This document shows positions 1-8,335 of a stretch of 34,554 nucleotides of DNA, one piece after another (the first letter of the stretch is position 1; each line of letters opens with the position of its first letter). The notes under the pieces were generated by a model. It saw nothing but the letters and a program-made list of their open reading frames with translations, was not told the origin of the DNA and ran no database searches. Both the position numbers and the translations under genes were made by a program. Source of the DNA: Phycisphaerae bacterium (GTDB lineage: Bacteria > Planctomycetota > Phycisphaerae > JAAYCJ01); NCBI GenBank assembly GCA_012514125.1, contig JAAZAW010000235.1:1-34554 (forward strand), in the 5' to 3' direction.

Positions 1-23
1 CGCTTCGACAGGCTCAGCGACCG
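1..23 (+). repeat. Dispersed REP-like repeat, copy 1 (CGCTTCGACAGGCTCAGCGACCG)
   Basis: Exact 23-bp match to 12761-12783; contains short complementary arms (CGCT...AGCG). Left flank is outside the window. Confidence 0.75.
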
Positions 24-189
24 AAGTTTTTAACATTTTTAATGCGACGGTACGACTAAATCAAAAGCGTATAAGAATTTAAATTAATAGCGATAGATAA
101 CTTTGATGTCCTTTTACCATTTTATTCAACCGCGACTTGAATTTGGCCGAAGTCTTTAATGTAACAATAAAATAGTCAGGATAAGAATA

Positions 190-1443
190 ATGAAACTTCC
201 ACAGGCTCAAAATACCTGGGACAACAACGACGATTCGAAAAAAACATTGACCCGAATTCAGATTTTCTGCCCTCAGCCCCGGCTGCCGGAACATCTCAGG
301 CCAATGCTCAATCGAAAAGATGTCCAGTGTAGTTGGGTCATGACCTATCAGGCCTTGGAAACCCACGCGCTGATGGACCAGTTCGATCTGGTGGTTTTTG
401 TTCCCGGTCCGATAACCGATGTCGAACAAAAACGTCGAATCGGAAAACTCCTCCAGACCGCCCAGCAAAAATTGATGCCGATTATCCTGGTCTCAAAAGA
501 CCCTTCACTGGCCAATCTGATTCCCATCCAGGACGATCAGGTCCTGCCGCGTGTCCAGATGGCCGACCCGGACATCAGCGTCGAGGAGTTATGGGGGCGA
601 ATCTTTGCCATGCTCAACTATTCGCCGCTTTTCAATCGAATCGAACGGCACATGAAGCATCTGGAAAAATGGGCCGATAACCTCAACAGCCGGTTTGAAG
701 AACTCCATCAGGAACTCCGTCTCGCCTGGCGGGTTCAACAGGACTTTCTACCGAAAAAACTTCCTCACACCTCTAAATTCAGGTTCGCCGCCCTCTATCG
801 TCCAGCCGCCTGGGTCAGCGGCGATATCTACGATATCTTCCAAATCGATGAAAAACATATCGGTTTCAATATCGCCGACGTCGTCGGCCACGGCGTCGCA
901 GCGGGGCTGATGACCCTGTTTGTCAAACGTGCCCTGATTACTAAGGAAATTCTCGAAAAATCGTACCATATTCTTCCCCCAAATCAGGCGCTGGCCCGTT
1001 TGAATGAAGATATTTGTAGTTTGGAACTGCCCGAACATCAATTCGTCACCGCTGCCTATGGCATGATTGACATTCAAACCGGCGAACTGACCCTCGCGCG
1101 AGGCGGGCATCCTCACCCCCTGAAATTCGATGCCGACGGTCAATTATCACTGATCGAAACCGAAGGAGCACTCCTTGGCGCCTTTAAGGACGTCAACTTT
1201 GGTATCCATCACTCCACCCTTCATGCCGGTGAAAAACTGGTTCTCTATACCGATGGACTCGAACAAGCTTTCGGTGAAGGCTCCGACGAGCAAAAAATGA
1301 TCGAACAAGTCTCTGCCTTGTCTGTAAATAAGTCCGCGCAGGAAATGGTCGACTCGCTCTCAAGCCTGCTCGATTGCCAGGAAAATTCCCTCACACCTGC
1401 CGACGATATCACCGTCGTTGTCGTCGAAGCCATTCCCGACTGA
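190..1443 (+). CDS. PP2C-family (SpoIIE/RsbU-type) serine phosphatase with N-terminal receiver-like region
   Basis: 417 aa ORF with PP2C/SpoIIE motifs SGDIYDIF, DVVGHGVAAGLM, VLYTDGLEQA and DDITVVVV; N-terminal ~130 aa looks like an alpha/beta receiver-like fold, followed by a coiled-coil linker. Confidence 0.88.
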   Translation: MKLPQAQNTWDNNDDSKKTLTRIQIFCPQPRLPEHLRPMLNRKDVQCSWVMTYQALETHALMDQFDLVVFVPGPITDVEQKRRIGKLLQTAQQKLMPIILVSKDPSLANLIPIQDDQVLPRVQMADPDISVEELWGRIFAMLNYSPLFNRIERHMKHLEKWADNLNSRFEELHQELRLAWRVQQDFLPKKLPHTSKFRFAALYRPAAWVSGDIYDIFQIDEKHIGFNIADVVGHGVAAGLMTLFVKRALITKEILEKSYHILPPNQALARLNEDICSLELPEHQFVTAAYGMIDIQTGELTLARGGHPHPLKFDADGQLSLIETEGALLGAFKDVNFGIHHSTLHAGEKLVLYTDGLEQAFGEGSDEQKMIEQVSALSVNKSAQEMVDSLSSLLDCQENSLTPADDITVVVVEAIPD

Positions 1444-1532
1444 TTTCCATTAGCCCTGTAAAAAACTGAAAATTCAGTTATAATAAAACCGTACTCTCTG
1501 GAAGATGAAAAATAACCAAAAATCCAAGCATT

Positions 1533-1880
1533 ATGAGAGGAAGACACATGGCTGAAGAACGACATGCTGAAGAACGTTATATCACAACGATCTTTTTCCC
1601 CGAAACCGAGTGGCAGGGCGATCTGATCGTCCAGGAACTTGAAGACGCCGGCATCGAAGCCTATCTGGCCAATCGGTCCAGTGTCGCCGCATGGAGCGAT
1701 GTCATGCCTCTGGTCAAACTGGAAGTGGTTGTCCCCGAAAAAGATGCGGAAAAAGCCCGTCAAATCATCGACGATTTCTTCAAAGCAAAAGGTCTTATCC
1801 CCGAATCCGAGCTGGAGGTGGAAGCCGAGCAGGCCGCCGAGGTGACGCAAGACGAACCCGCCTCAAACGAAAATAAATGA
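1533..1880 (+). CDS. DUF2007-type putative signal-transducing protein
   Basis: 115 aa ORF; TTIFFPETEWQGDLIVQELEDAGIEAYLANRSS...VKLEVVVPEKDAEKARQIIDDF matches the DUF2007 pattern. Start could be ATG 1548. Confidence 0.7.
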   Translation: MRGRHMAEERHAEERYITTIFFPETEWQGDLIVQELEDAGIEAYLANRSSVAAWSDVMPLVKLEVVVPEKDAEKARQIIDDFFKAKGLIPESELEVEAEQAAEVTQDEPASNENK

Positions 1881-2582
1881 AAACCATAAAATCCAATTCA
1901 GATTTACGGCTTCATTTTTAATCAGCATAGCGCCAAAAAACTCGCCAGCGACAGCAACGCAAAGCGATATTTACGCCTGAAAAAATGAGCAATCTCCAAT
2001 TGTAAGGTTGTTCGTTTGAACATCTGCATTTTCTCCAGCCTCTCACAGGCTTAGTGCAGCGACCCCTTCTTCCGAATCGCCGAAAATGAAAATGCAACGA
2101 ACATGCCATTCTATTAAAAAAAGCACCATCCATATCTCCCTGCAAATAAACACTTTATCAACAGGTCGTCCAAGGCGGTTTTTCGGGACGTTTCAAAAAT
2201 GAAACACAGGTTCGAGAGTGAAACCGAAAAGCAAATCGAAAAAATCAGTATCAATATTATAGTATTGCTTATTTTCATACGAACTTCATTGGTCCCATAA
2301 CGTATAATAGATAGGAGTGAAAAACACATAATAATACATCCCGCAGAACCGCACATCATCATCAACATCTTCCAGGGCACAAAAGGCCCGGGCAAGAATA
2401 CAAAAAAATATGGAATAATTCGCAACAAAGAATTGTTTTAAATAATAGAAGCAGCTTGAAAAACGCGAATGTAAAAAATTAATAATCAGGCCTGCATCCG
2501 TGGAGGGCAAAAATCGTCGTCCGGAAGTAGGAGGGCGAAAACTGCGGGAGAAAGAGCGTTTTATAGGGAAGGGGCCAAAAAA

Positions 2583-3575
2583 ATGATAGCAGAAGCAAAA
2601 AAGAAATATGTCGGGATCAAAACAATTGATGGCAGCCGGTTGCTCACAGGGGCCAAACGCGTTCTCGATCGGCTTGATTTTGACGATCGTGCGATCATCG
2701 AAAAAATCCTTTCCGAACCGGTGGAATTCGTAGACAATCCGGCGTTCCATACCGCTGCGGGCAAAGCCAATCTTGAAAAAAGTTTTGAGGCCATCGATCC
2801 GGAAATCTCAAAATCCGAAGCTCGCCTGTTGCCCATCGATATTTTCGAGCAGGGCGAAAAGGTCCTGGGAAATTTCAAACCGCTTAAAAACGAACAGGAA
2901 GTCACCCTGTTTCTCAAATTGAATTACGCCCGTTATCGAATCTATAAATTGATTAAGGAGAGGGAAAATAAACCCCTCACCATGACCATGGTCCCCCAGG
3001 TGCTCCGATGGCGAAAAGAAGAGCTTCTCGCGAGAAGCCAAATCACCCAGGCCAACATTCCGCTGGTCCTGGCCATGGCCAAACGAAGCAAGCTCGTCGG
3101 TGTCGATTTTACCGAACTCATCAGCGAAGGCAACATGGCCTTGCTCCGAAGTATCGATAAATTCGATGCCTCGCGCGGTTTCAAATTCAGCACCTACGCC
3201 TGCCGGGCGATCATAAAAAGTTTCGCCCGCGTTGCCTTGCGAACCAATCGGTATCGCGGACGGTTCCCGGTCGAATTCGACCCCGATCTTGAAAAAGGCG
3301 ATTTCATCGAGCAACGCCGAGAGGACACCAAGATATATTGCATGGATCGTCTGCGCGACATCCTCGGCAACGAAACTTCGGAACTTTCCGACGTCGAACG
3401 CAGAGTTCTCCAAGCCAGATTTGCGATTCACAAAGACACCGAACAGGAAAAGCCCATGACGCTCGAGCAGGTCGGACACGTCATCGGCGTAACCAAAGAG
3501 CGGGTCAGGCAAATCCAAAACAAAGCCCTGAAAAAACTCCGCTCCACCCTGGAGGACTCCATCCTCACAGGCTGA
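2583..3575 (+). CDS. RNA polymerase sigma factor, sigma-70 family
   Basis: 330 aa; region 2 (ITQANIPLVLAMAKRSKLVGVDFTELISEGNMALLRSIDKFDASRGFKFSTYACRAIIKSF) and region 4 (LSDVERRVLQARF...MTLEQVGHVIGVTKERVRQIQNKALKKLR). Confidence 0.92.
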   Translation: MIAEAKKKYVGIKTIDGSRLLTGAKRVLDRLDFDDRAIIEKILSEPVEFVDNPAFHTAAGKANLEKSFEAIDPEISKSEARLLPIDIFEQGEKVLGNFKPLKNEQEVTLFLKLNYARYRIYKLIKERENKPLTMTMVPQVLRWRKEELLARSQITQANIPLVLAMAKRSKLVGVDFTELISEGNMALLRSIDKFDASRGFKFSTYACRAIIKSFARVALRTNRYRGRFPVEFDPDLEKGDFIEQRREDTKIYCMDRLRDILGNETSELSDVERRVLQARFAIHKDTEQEKPMTLEQVGHVIGVTKERVRQIQNKALKKLRSTLEDSILTG

Positions 3576-3598
3576 CATCCATTCGTCAAACTCATTAT

Positions 3599-3636
3599 AA
3601 AAAAACGGCTCCTTATTCCAGAGGGGCCGTTTTTTT
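3599..3636 (+). terminator. Rho-independent terminator after the sigma factor gene
   Basis: AAAAACGGCTCC-TTATTCCA-GAGGGGCCGTTTTTTT: GC-rich stem followed by T-run, 24 bp after the stop codon. Confidence 0.85.
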
Positions 3637-3715
3637 ACAACTCCCCAACTCCCTCGACTTCTTCGCCGCCCCCGACTCTTCCAACTTCTCCCCATCTCTG
3701 GTATAACATACACCC

Positions 3716-4912
3716 ATGAACAAAGAAATCTTTACCTGTGAAATTCTGGACTTTCTAACCAGCTCTGCCGGAGCCGAAGTCCTCACGCTGGCTCGCGACC
3801 TGGATATCTACAATCCCGGCGATGCGATGAAACTTCGCAAACACTGCACCCCCGAACAAGCCCGCGCCGTTCTCGAACTCACCGAGCTTCGAAAACGGGC
3901 ACGCGACAAATTCACCCTCGCCGATTCCATGTTCTTCGACCGTGTCGGATACGAACAATCCAGCAGCCAAATCCTCGCAGAATACAAAGCCCGGCGAATC
4001 GCTTCAAATTACACCGGCGAACGAATCCTCGACCTCTGCTGCGGCATAGGCGGCGATACCATCGCGCTCGCCGGCGTCGGTCCCGTGTTGGCGGTCGACT
4101 TTTCTCCCGTTCGCATCAAAATGACTCAGATGAACCTCAAACTTCACAGCCTCGCCGATCGCTGTGAATTCCAATGCAGCGATCTGAACCAACTTGATTT
4201 ACAAGGTGAGCTGTTTCACATCGACCCCGACCGTCGAGTCCTCAAACAGGCCCGAACCGTCAGCATCGATGAAATCTCTCCCTCGAAGGAATACATCGAC
4301 CGTCTCATCTCAAAAATCCCTCACGGTGCTATCAAACTCTCGCCCGCCACCGATTTTTCAAATCTCCCCTGGCCCGGCGAACTCGAACTCATCAGCCACA
4401 AAGGTCAATGCCGTCAACTCATCGTCTGGACAGGCCGATACGCCCACGCCAAACTCCGAGCCACCACTCTCCCAAGCGGCGAAACCATCGACGACACCAT
4501 GCCCCAACGTCTGGAAATCAGCGAAATCGGAAAATACCTCTACGACCCGGACCCCGCAATCACCAGACTGCGACTCCTGCCCCAACTCGCAGGACTCATG
4601 GAACTCGACTTCATCGCCCCAGGCCAAATTGTCTTAACCTCAAACCAACTCATCGCCAACCCCCTCGCCCGCGCGTATCGCGTCGAAGAAGTCCTGCCGT
4701 ACCACGAAACCAAAATCAAAAAACTATTCCGAAGTCGTCCCACCGGTCCCGTCACCGTAAAACCACGCGGCGCCGACGTCAAAGTCGATCAATTAAGCAA
4801 ACAGCTCTCCGGAAAATCCGCCCCCGAAAAACACCTCTTCCTCTTACGGCTGGACAAAAAAATCCAAGCCGTAATCACCACCCTGGAAGCAACAGAATCC
4901 CCAACAAAATAA
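3716..4912 (+). CDS. Class I SAM-dependent methyltransferase with C-terminal THUMP-like domain
   Basis: 398 aa; SAM motif ILDLCCGIGGDTIALA, DPDRR motif, C-terminal RVEEVLPYHETKIKKLFRSRPTGPVTVKPRGADVKVDQLSKQL typical of the THUMP-like methyltransferase family. Confidence 0.8.
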   Translation: MNKEIFTCEILDFLTSSAGAEVLTLARDLDIYNPGDAMKLRKHCTPEQARAVLELTELRKRARDKFTLADSMFFDRVGYEQSSSQILAEYKARRIASNYTGERILDLCCGIGGDTIALAGVGPVLAVDFSPVRIKMTQMNLKLHSLADRCEFQCSDLNQLDLQGELFHIDPDRRVLKQARTVSIDEISPSKEYIDRLISKIPHGAIKLSPATDFSNLPWPGELELISHKGQCRQLIVWTGRYAHAKLRATTLPSGETIDDTMPQRLEISEIGKYLYDPDPAITRLRLLPQLAGLMELDFIAPGQIVLTSNQLIANPLARAYRVEEVLPYHETKIKKLFRSRPTGPVTVKPRGADVKVDQLSKQLSGKSAPEKHLFLLRLDKKIQAVITTLEATESPTK

Positions 4913-4990
4913 ACACCTTTTAATTTTGCCCTTTGCCATAATTCTCCTTCCCCGTAGCCCGCAGCCCGTCGCCCGTAACCCGCAACCGCC

Positions 4991-6799
4991 TCACTCTTTC
5001 TGTGGCCGTTCTTGCTTCAACCATCGCCCGATCGTCTGATCCAGCAACTCCGGAGGCTGGCTCTTCGACCACGCTTCCACAAAATCAACGTTATTACTCG
5101 CAGGCCGACGTTCAGGCGGCGTGATCAACGTCCGTAACGGCATCGGAACACTATCCCCCAGCACAAACGCCTCCCCAGGACTCAAAATCGGCAGCATCTG
5201 AATCAAATTCGCAAACTGATCCGAAACCACCTTCGTAATATAATGCTGATCTTCCGGATTATTCATCCTCAGCACGATCATATTGTTACACTGACTCAAC
5301 ACCGTTCGAGATAGCTCGCTGGGCCGCTGCGAAACAACAATCGCGCTCACACCATATTTTCTACCTTCCTTCGCCACTCGCTCCACCGACACCCGCGCAA
5401 AACTATTCTTAATTTCATTATCCGGGATATACGTATGCGCCTCTTCAAACACCATCACGATAGGTCTTCGAAAATTCACCGGCGTATAAAAATTGTAATC
5501 GAAAATCAGCCTCGTAATCAGTCCGATCGTCAGATCGATAATATCAAAAGGAATACCGCTTAAGTCCACAATAGTCAGATTCTTTCTAGGCTCCAGATCG
5601 CCCGTGAGCATCTTGATCAACCAGACGATCATCTCCGACCAGTCCGTCCGCTCTTCCATAATCTGCGGGAAAAGCCCGCTGAAAAGTTTCGACTTTTTCG
5701 CATGCTCGACCGGATGAAGCAAAAAATCATACCGCTTGTCGTTATATTTATGTTCGATCTGATCGATCAAACCGGTCAGTTTCTGAAAATACAGCGCATG
5801 CGGAATTTCACCCTGCGGATTGCCCTGATTAAACTGCGACTTTTGCGTCAGCAGAATTTCTTCCTGCTCTGGCAGCGACAAATTCCGCAATGCCGTCCGT
5901 GAAAACGCATATCGATCGGTATTGATAACAAACCTCGCCTGGTTCATGTTCTGCGCATACGTCAAAAAATGGTCCAGCGAAAAATAAATCGGCGTATCGA
6001 CATTATACGTCGTCAGCAACTCAAGATTTTTCGCCGAATTCTTCTTGAGCTTGATCAATGCTTCCTTAAAAAACGACACCTGGTTGGCGATGATCGTCGG
6101 GTCCGATCGATCGATAAACAGCGAATCAAGCTCCTGATATCTCAAAAGCCAATAGGGCACCACCAGGTCGTTTTCATCCAGATACGTCACGTTCGAATCC
6201 ATTTGGCCGTTTTCGTTGCTGAACGCCTTGCGATATTCCCCATGAAGGTCGAACATGATCATCTGCGTATTGGGATGTTTGATCGATTCCCCGATAATCT
6301 TCGCCACCGTACAACTCTTGCCCGCGCCGCTATTGCCCAGAACCGCGGCATGTCTCGAAAAAAACTGTCTGCCGTTAAGAAAAACCTTATAATCGGTATT
6401 AAGAGCGAATCGTCCCAGCATAAACGAAGACGACGTCAGGAGCGTTTCTCCCGCGTCGGGCCGATCGAAAATCGCATCCAGGTCCTGAGCTTCCCCTGCC
6501 ATCACCGCGTCGCCGATCATCGGATACTGGTGTACCCCGCGATAAAAACGTCCCTGGGATATTTGTCCGATCAGGTGCAGATTCATCGTCCCTGCCTGCG
6601 ATTCGGTAACTTCCAGCCCCGTCACCAGCCCGATCACTCGCGCCTCGCCCACCGGCACAACCAGAAAGCTGGCGATTTGTCCAAGCCGATCTTTTCTACC
6701 GCTCTCCAGATAATCCGCCATCAAAGCGACCCGAACCTGATCACCCTGAACACTGATAATCTGCCCAATCTGCCGTTCAGTCTTCGTTTCCTGTATCAT
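4991..6799 (-). CDS. HerA-like ATP-binding protein (HAS-barrel N-terminus, DUF87-type hexameric ATPase)
   Basis: 602 aa; Walker A GNSGAGKSCTVAKI, Walker B RPIVMVFEEAHTYIP, sensor-like IVVSQRPSELSRTVLSQCNN; N-terminal HAS-barrel-like beta region. Confidence 0.87.
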   Translation of the reverse strand: MIQETKTERQIGQIISVQGDQVRVALMADYLESGRKDRLGQIASFLVVPVGEARVIGLVTGLEVTESQAGTMNLHLIGQISQGRFYRGVHQYPMIGDAVMAGEAQDLDAIFDRPDAGETLLTSSSFMLGRFALNTDYKVFLNGRQFFSRHAAVLGNSGAGKSCTVAKIIGESIKHPNTQMIMFDLHGEYRKAFSNENGQMDSNVTYLDENDLVVPYWLLRYQELDSLFIDRSDPTIIANQVSFFKEALIKLKKNSAKNLELLTTYNVDTPIYFSLDHFLTYAQNMNQARFVINTDRYAFSRTALRNLSLPEQEEILLTQKSQFNQGNPQGEIPHALYFQKLTGLIDQIEHKYNDKRYDFLLHPVEHAKKSKLFSGLFPQIMEERTDWSEMIVWLIKMLTGDLEPRKNLTIVDLSGIPFDIIDLTIGLITRLIFDYNFYTPVNFRRPIVMVFEEAHTYIPDNEIKNSFARVSVERVAKEGRKYGVSAIVVSQRPSELSRTVLSQCNNMIVLRMNNPEDQHYITKVVSDQFANLIQMLPILSPGEAFVLGDSVPMPLRTLITPPERRPASNNVDFVEAWSKSQPPELLDQTIGRWLKQERPQKE

Positions 6800-6895
6800 C
6801 CTGAAACCTTTCCTTCATCTATACCGCTTCCATCAATCCACCCACATCTCCCTCGCCTCGCGCTTATCACGCCGCTGTCATTCCCGAGAAGGCCC

Positions 6896-6933
6896 GAATC
6901 CAGAAACGGCTCAAGCCGTTGAACAATCCTCTT
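6896..6933 (-). repeat. 38-bp repeat, inverted copy of 10989-11026
   Basis: GAATCCAGAAACGGCTCAAGCCGTTGAACAATCCTCTT is the exact reverse complement of 10989-11026; contains the 16-bp palindrome AACGGCTCAAGCCGTT with an adjacent degenerate ATTCCC...-type element at 6880-6895. Confidence 0.9.
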
Positions 6934-7111
6934 CTCCCGACCTTCCTCTTTTATCGACGAAAAACACCACCCAATTAAGCTCTTTCATCGCCCGATAAAA
7001 ACATTCCTCTATCACTTTGGAACCGATGAAAAACCGCTTTTTTTACCCCATTTCCGAAAACATCTTTTTCACCGTTTAATGAAATTTTTTTAAGGAAAAC
7101 CGCAATTGGCC

Positions 7112-7140
7112 TTGCAAGGCTCCCTATAAAGAGATATAGT
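7112..7140 (+). promoter_or_regulatory. Sigma70-like promoter of pyrF: TTGCAA-17 bp-TATAGT
   Basis: -35 TTGCAA 7112-7117, -10 TATAGT 7135-7140, spacer exactly 17 bp; -35 embedded in the perfect palindrome GCCTTGCAAGGC (7109-7120). Confidence 0.6.
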
Positions 7141-7145
7141 TTCAG

Positions 7146-7171
7146 CGTAAGATATACGTCTATACCTTACG
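7146..7171 (+). promoter_or_regulatory. 26-bp near-perfect palindrome overlapping the predicted pyrF transcription start
   Basis: CGTAAG-A-TATA-CGTC-TATA-C-CTTACG; symmetric except one A/C pair and the central four bases. Confidence 0.55.
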
Positions 7172-7218
7172 TTAAAGTTGGTAATGAAACTTAATCTCGT
7201 AATTAAGAGGGTACATAA

Positions 7219-8157
7219 GTGTCCAGTAATTTCGCTGACAGATTATTGGAGGGGATAAAGGCAAAAGGGTCGCCCATCGCTGTTGGACTTGATCCGCAAT
7301 ATTCCCGTTTGCCGCTGGTGATTCGTGAAAATAAAGAACTCAACGATGAATTGGATACCGAATCCGCCGTTGATGCTATTTTCGACTTCTCGACCAAGAT
7401 CATGCGCATCATTGCGCCTCACGTCGCAGCCGTCAAATTGAACATCGCCTTTTTCGAAAAATATTATTGGGAAGGCATCGAAGCCTACTATAGCCTCGTC
7501 GAAGAAGCAAACGATCTGGGACTCGAAATCATCGGCGACGTCAAACGAGCCGATATCCCCGATACAAACGAAGTCTATTCCCGGTCGCATCTGGCGAACC
7601 CCGAATTCACCAACATGGAAGACCTCCTCGCCCCCGATGCCGTCACTGTCAACCCATACTTCGGCATCGAAGCTCTCAGGCCGTTCTTCAACATCGCCGC
7701 CGAACAGGGCAAGGGAATCTTCGTCGTCTGCCGATCAAGCAACCCCGAAGCACACGAAATCCAGGATTTCGTCAACGCCGACGGTAAAAAACTCTATGAG
7801 CATGTCGCGGAACTCATCTCGAAAGTCGGCGCAGAACCTGCCATGATGGGAAACCATGGCTATAGCTGCCTGGGCGCCGTCGTCGGTGCCACCGACCCCG
7901 ACGCCGCAAAACAACTTCGCGAAATCATGCCTCATACCCTCTTCCTCGTACCAGGATACGGTACCCAGGGTGGAACCGCCGATGCCGCCAGGGCCTGCTT
8001 CAAGGACGATGGCACCGGCGCGATTGTTACCGCCACTAGAAGCATCATCTATGCGTATGAGTCCGATCAATATAAAGGCAGCCCCTCGTGGGAAAAAGCA
8101 GTCGAACAGGCTGTGATCGATATGAAAGAACAAATCAAGGCAGTACTAGGCGGATAA
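7219..8157 (+). CDS. pyrF: Orotidine 5'-phosphate decarboxylase (type 2)
   Basis: 312 aa, GTG start; SPIAVGLDPQYSRLP, VKLNIAFFEKYYWEG, DVKRADIPDTNEVYS, DAVTVNPYFG, FLVPGYGTQGG. Confidence 0.93.
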   Translation: MSSNFADRLLEGIKAKGSPIAVGLDPQYSRLPLVIRENKELNDELDTESAVDAIFDFSTKIMRIIAPHVAAVKLNIAFFEKYYWEGIEAYYSLVEEANDLGLEIIGDVKRADIPDTNEVYSRSHLANPEFTNMEDLLAPDAVTVNPYFGIEALRPFFNIAAEQGKGIFVVCRSSNPEAHEIQDFVNADGKKLYEHVAELISKVGAEPAMMGNHGYSCLGAVVGATDPDAAKQLREIMPHTLFLVPGYGTQGGTADAARACFKDDGTGAIVTATRSIIYAYESDQYKGSPSWEKAVEQAVIDMKEQIKAVLGG

Positions 8158-8211
8158 CCTGTCTCGCTCCGGTCATGTGCATCAATTATACTGAAATAGG
8201 CCTTTTTTAGC

Positions 8212-8231
8212 GGTTTGATTCAAGTCAAACC
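8212..8231. promoter_or_regulatory. Inverted repeat GGTTTGATTCAAGTCAAACC upstream of murD (FNR/CRP-box-like)
   Basis: 7-bp perfect arms GGTTTGA/TCAAACC; core TTTGATTCAAGTCAAA differs at one position from the generic FNR-type pattern TTTGATNNNNATCAAA. Confidence 0.35.
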
Positions 8232-8335
8232 ACTACGATGCGCCGAAGTATATATATCAGAGTTTAAAATAAAAGATCGGCGTCGGTTTTCCCGGCTCCG
8301 ACCGGAATTTGAGTTTTGATGATTGGAGCGGATAC

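Noticed and set aside
2114-2428. 104-aa hydrophobic minus-strand ORF in the sigma leader
   Set aside because: Hydrophobicity is expected from AT-rich DNA; no RBS or family signal and overlaps other random ORFs.
2490-2582. Possible c-di-GMP (GEMM) riboswitch before the sigma factor (GGGCAAAA...GGGCGAAAAC)
   Set aside because: Conserved GEMM core (e.g. ACGCAAAGCC) is not present.
2808-3713. 301-aa minus-strand ORF opposite the sigma factor
   Set aside because: Antisense shadow of a clear sigma-70 gene; no recognisable motifs.
4991-6799. HerA-based antiphage defence system (HerA-SIR2 / HerA-DUF4297)
   Set aside because: No SIR2, DUF4297 or nuclease gene adjacent.
5969-6922. 317-aa + strand ORF
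   Set aside because: Antisense to the HerA-like gene, whose motifs are unmistakable; low-complexity basic composition.
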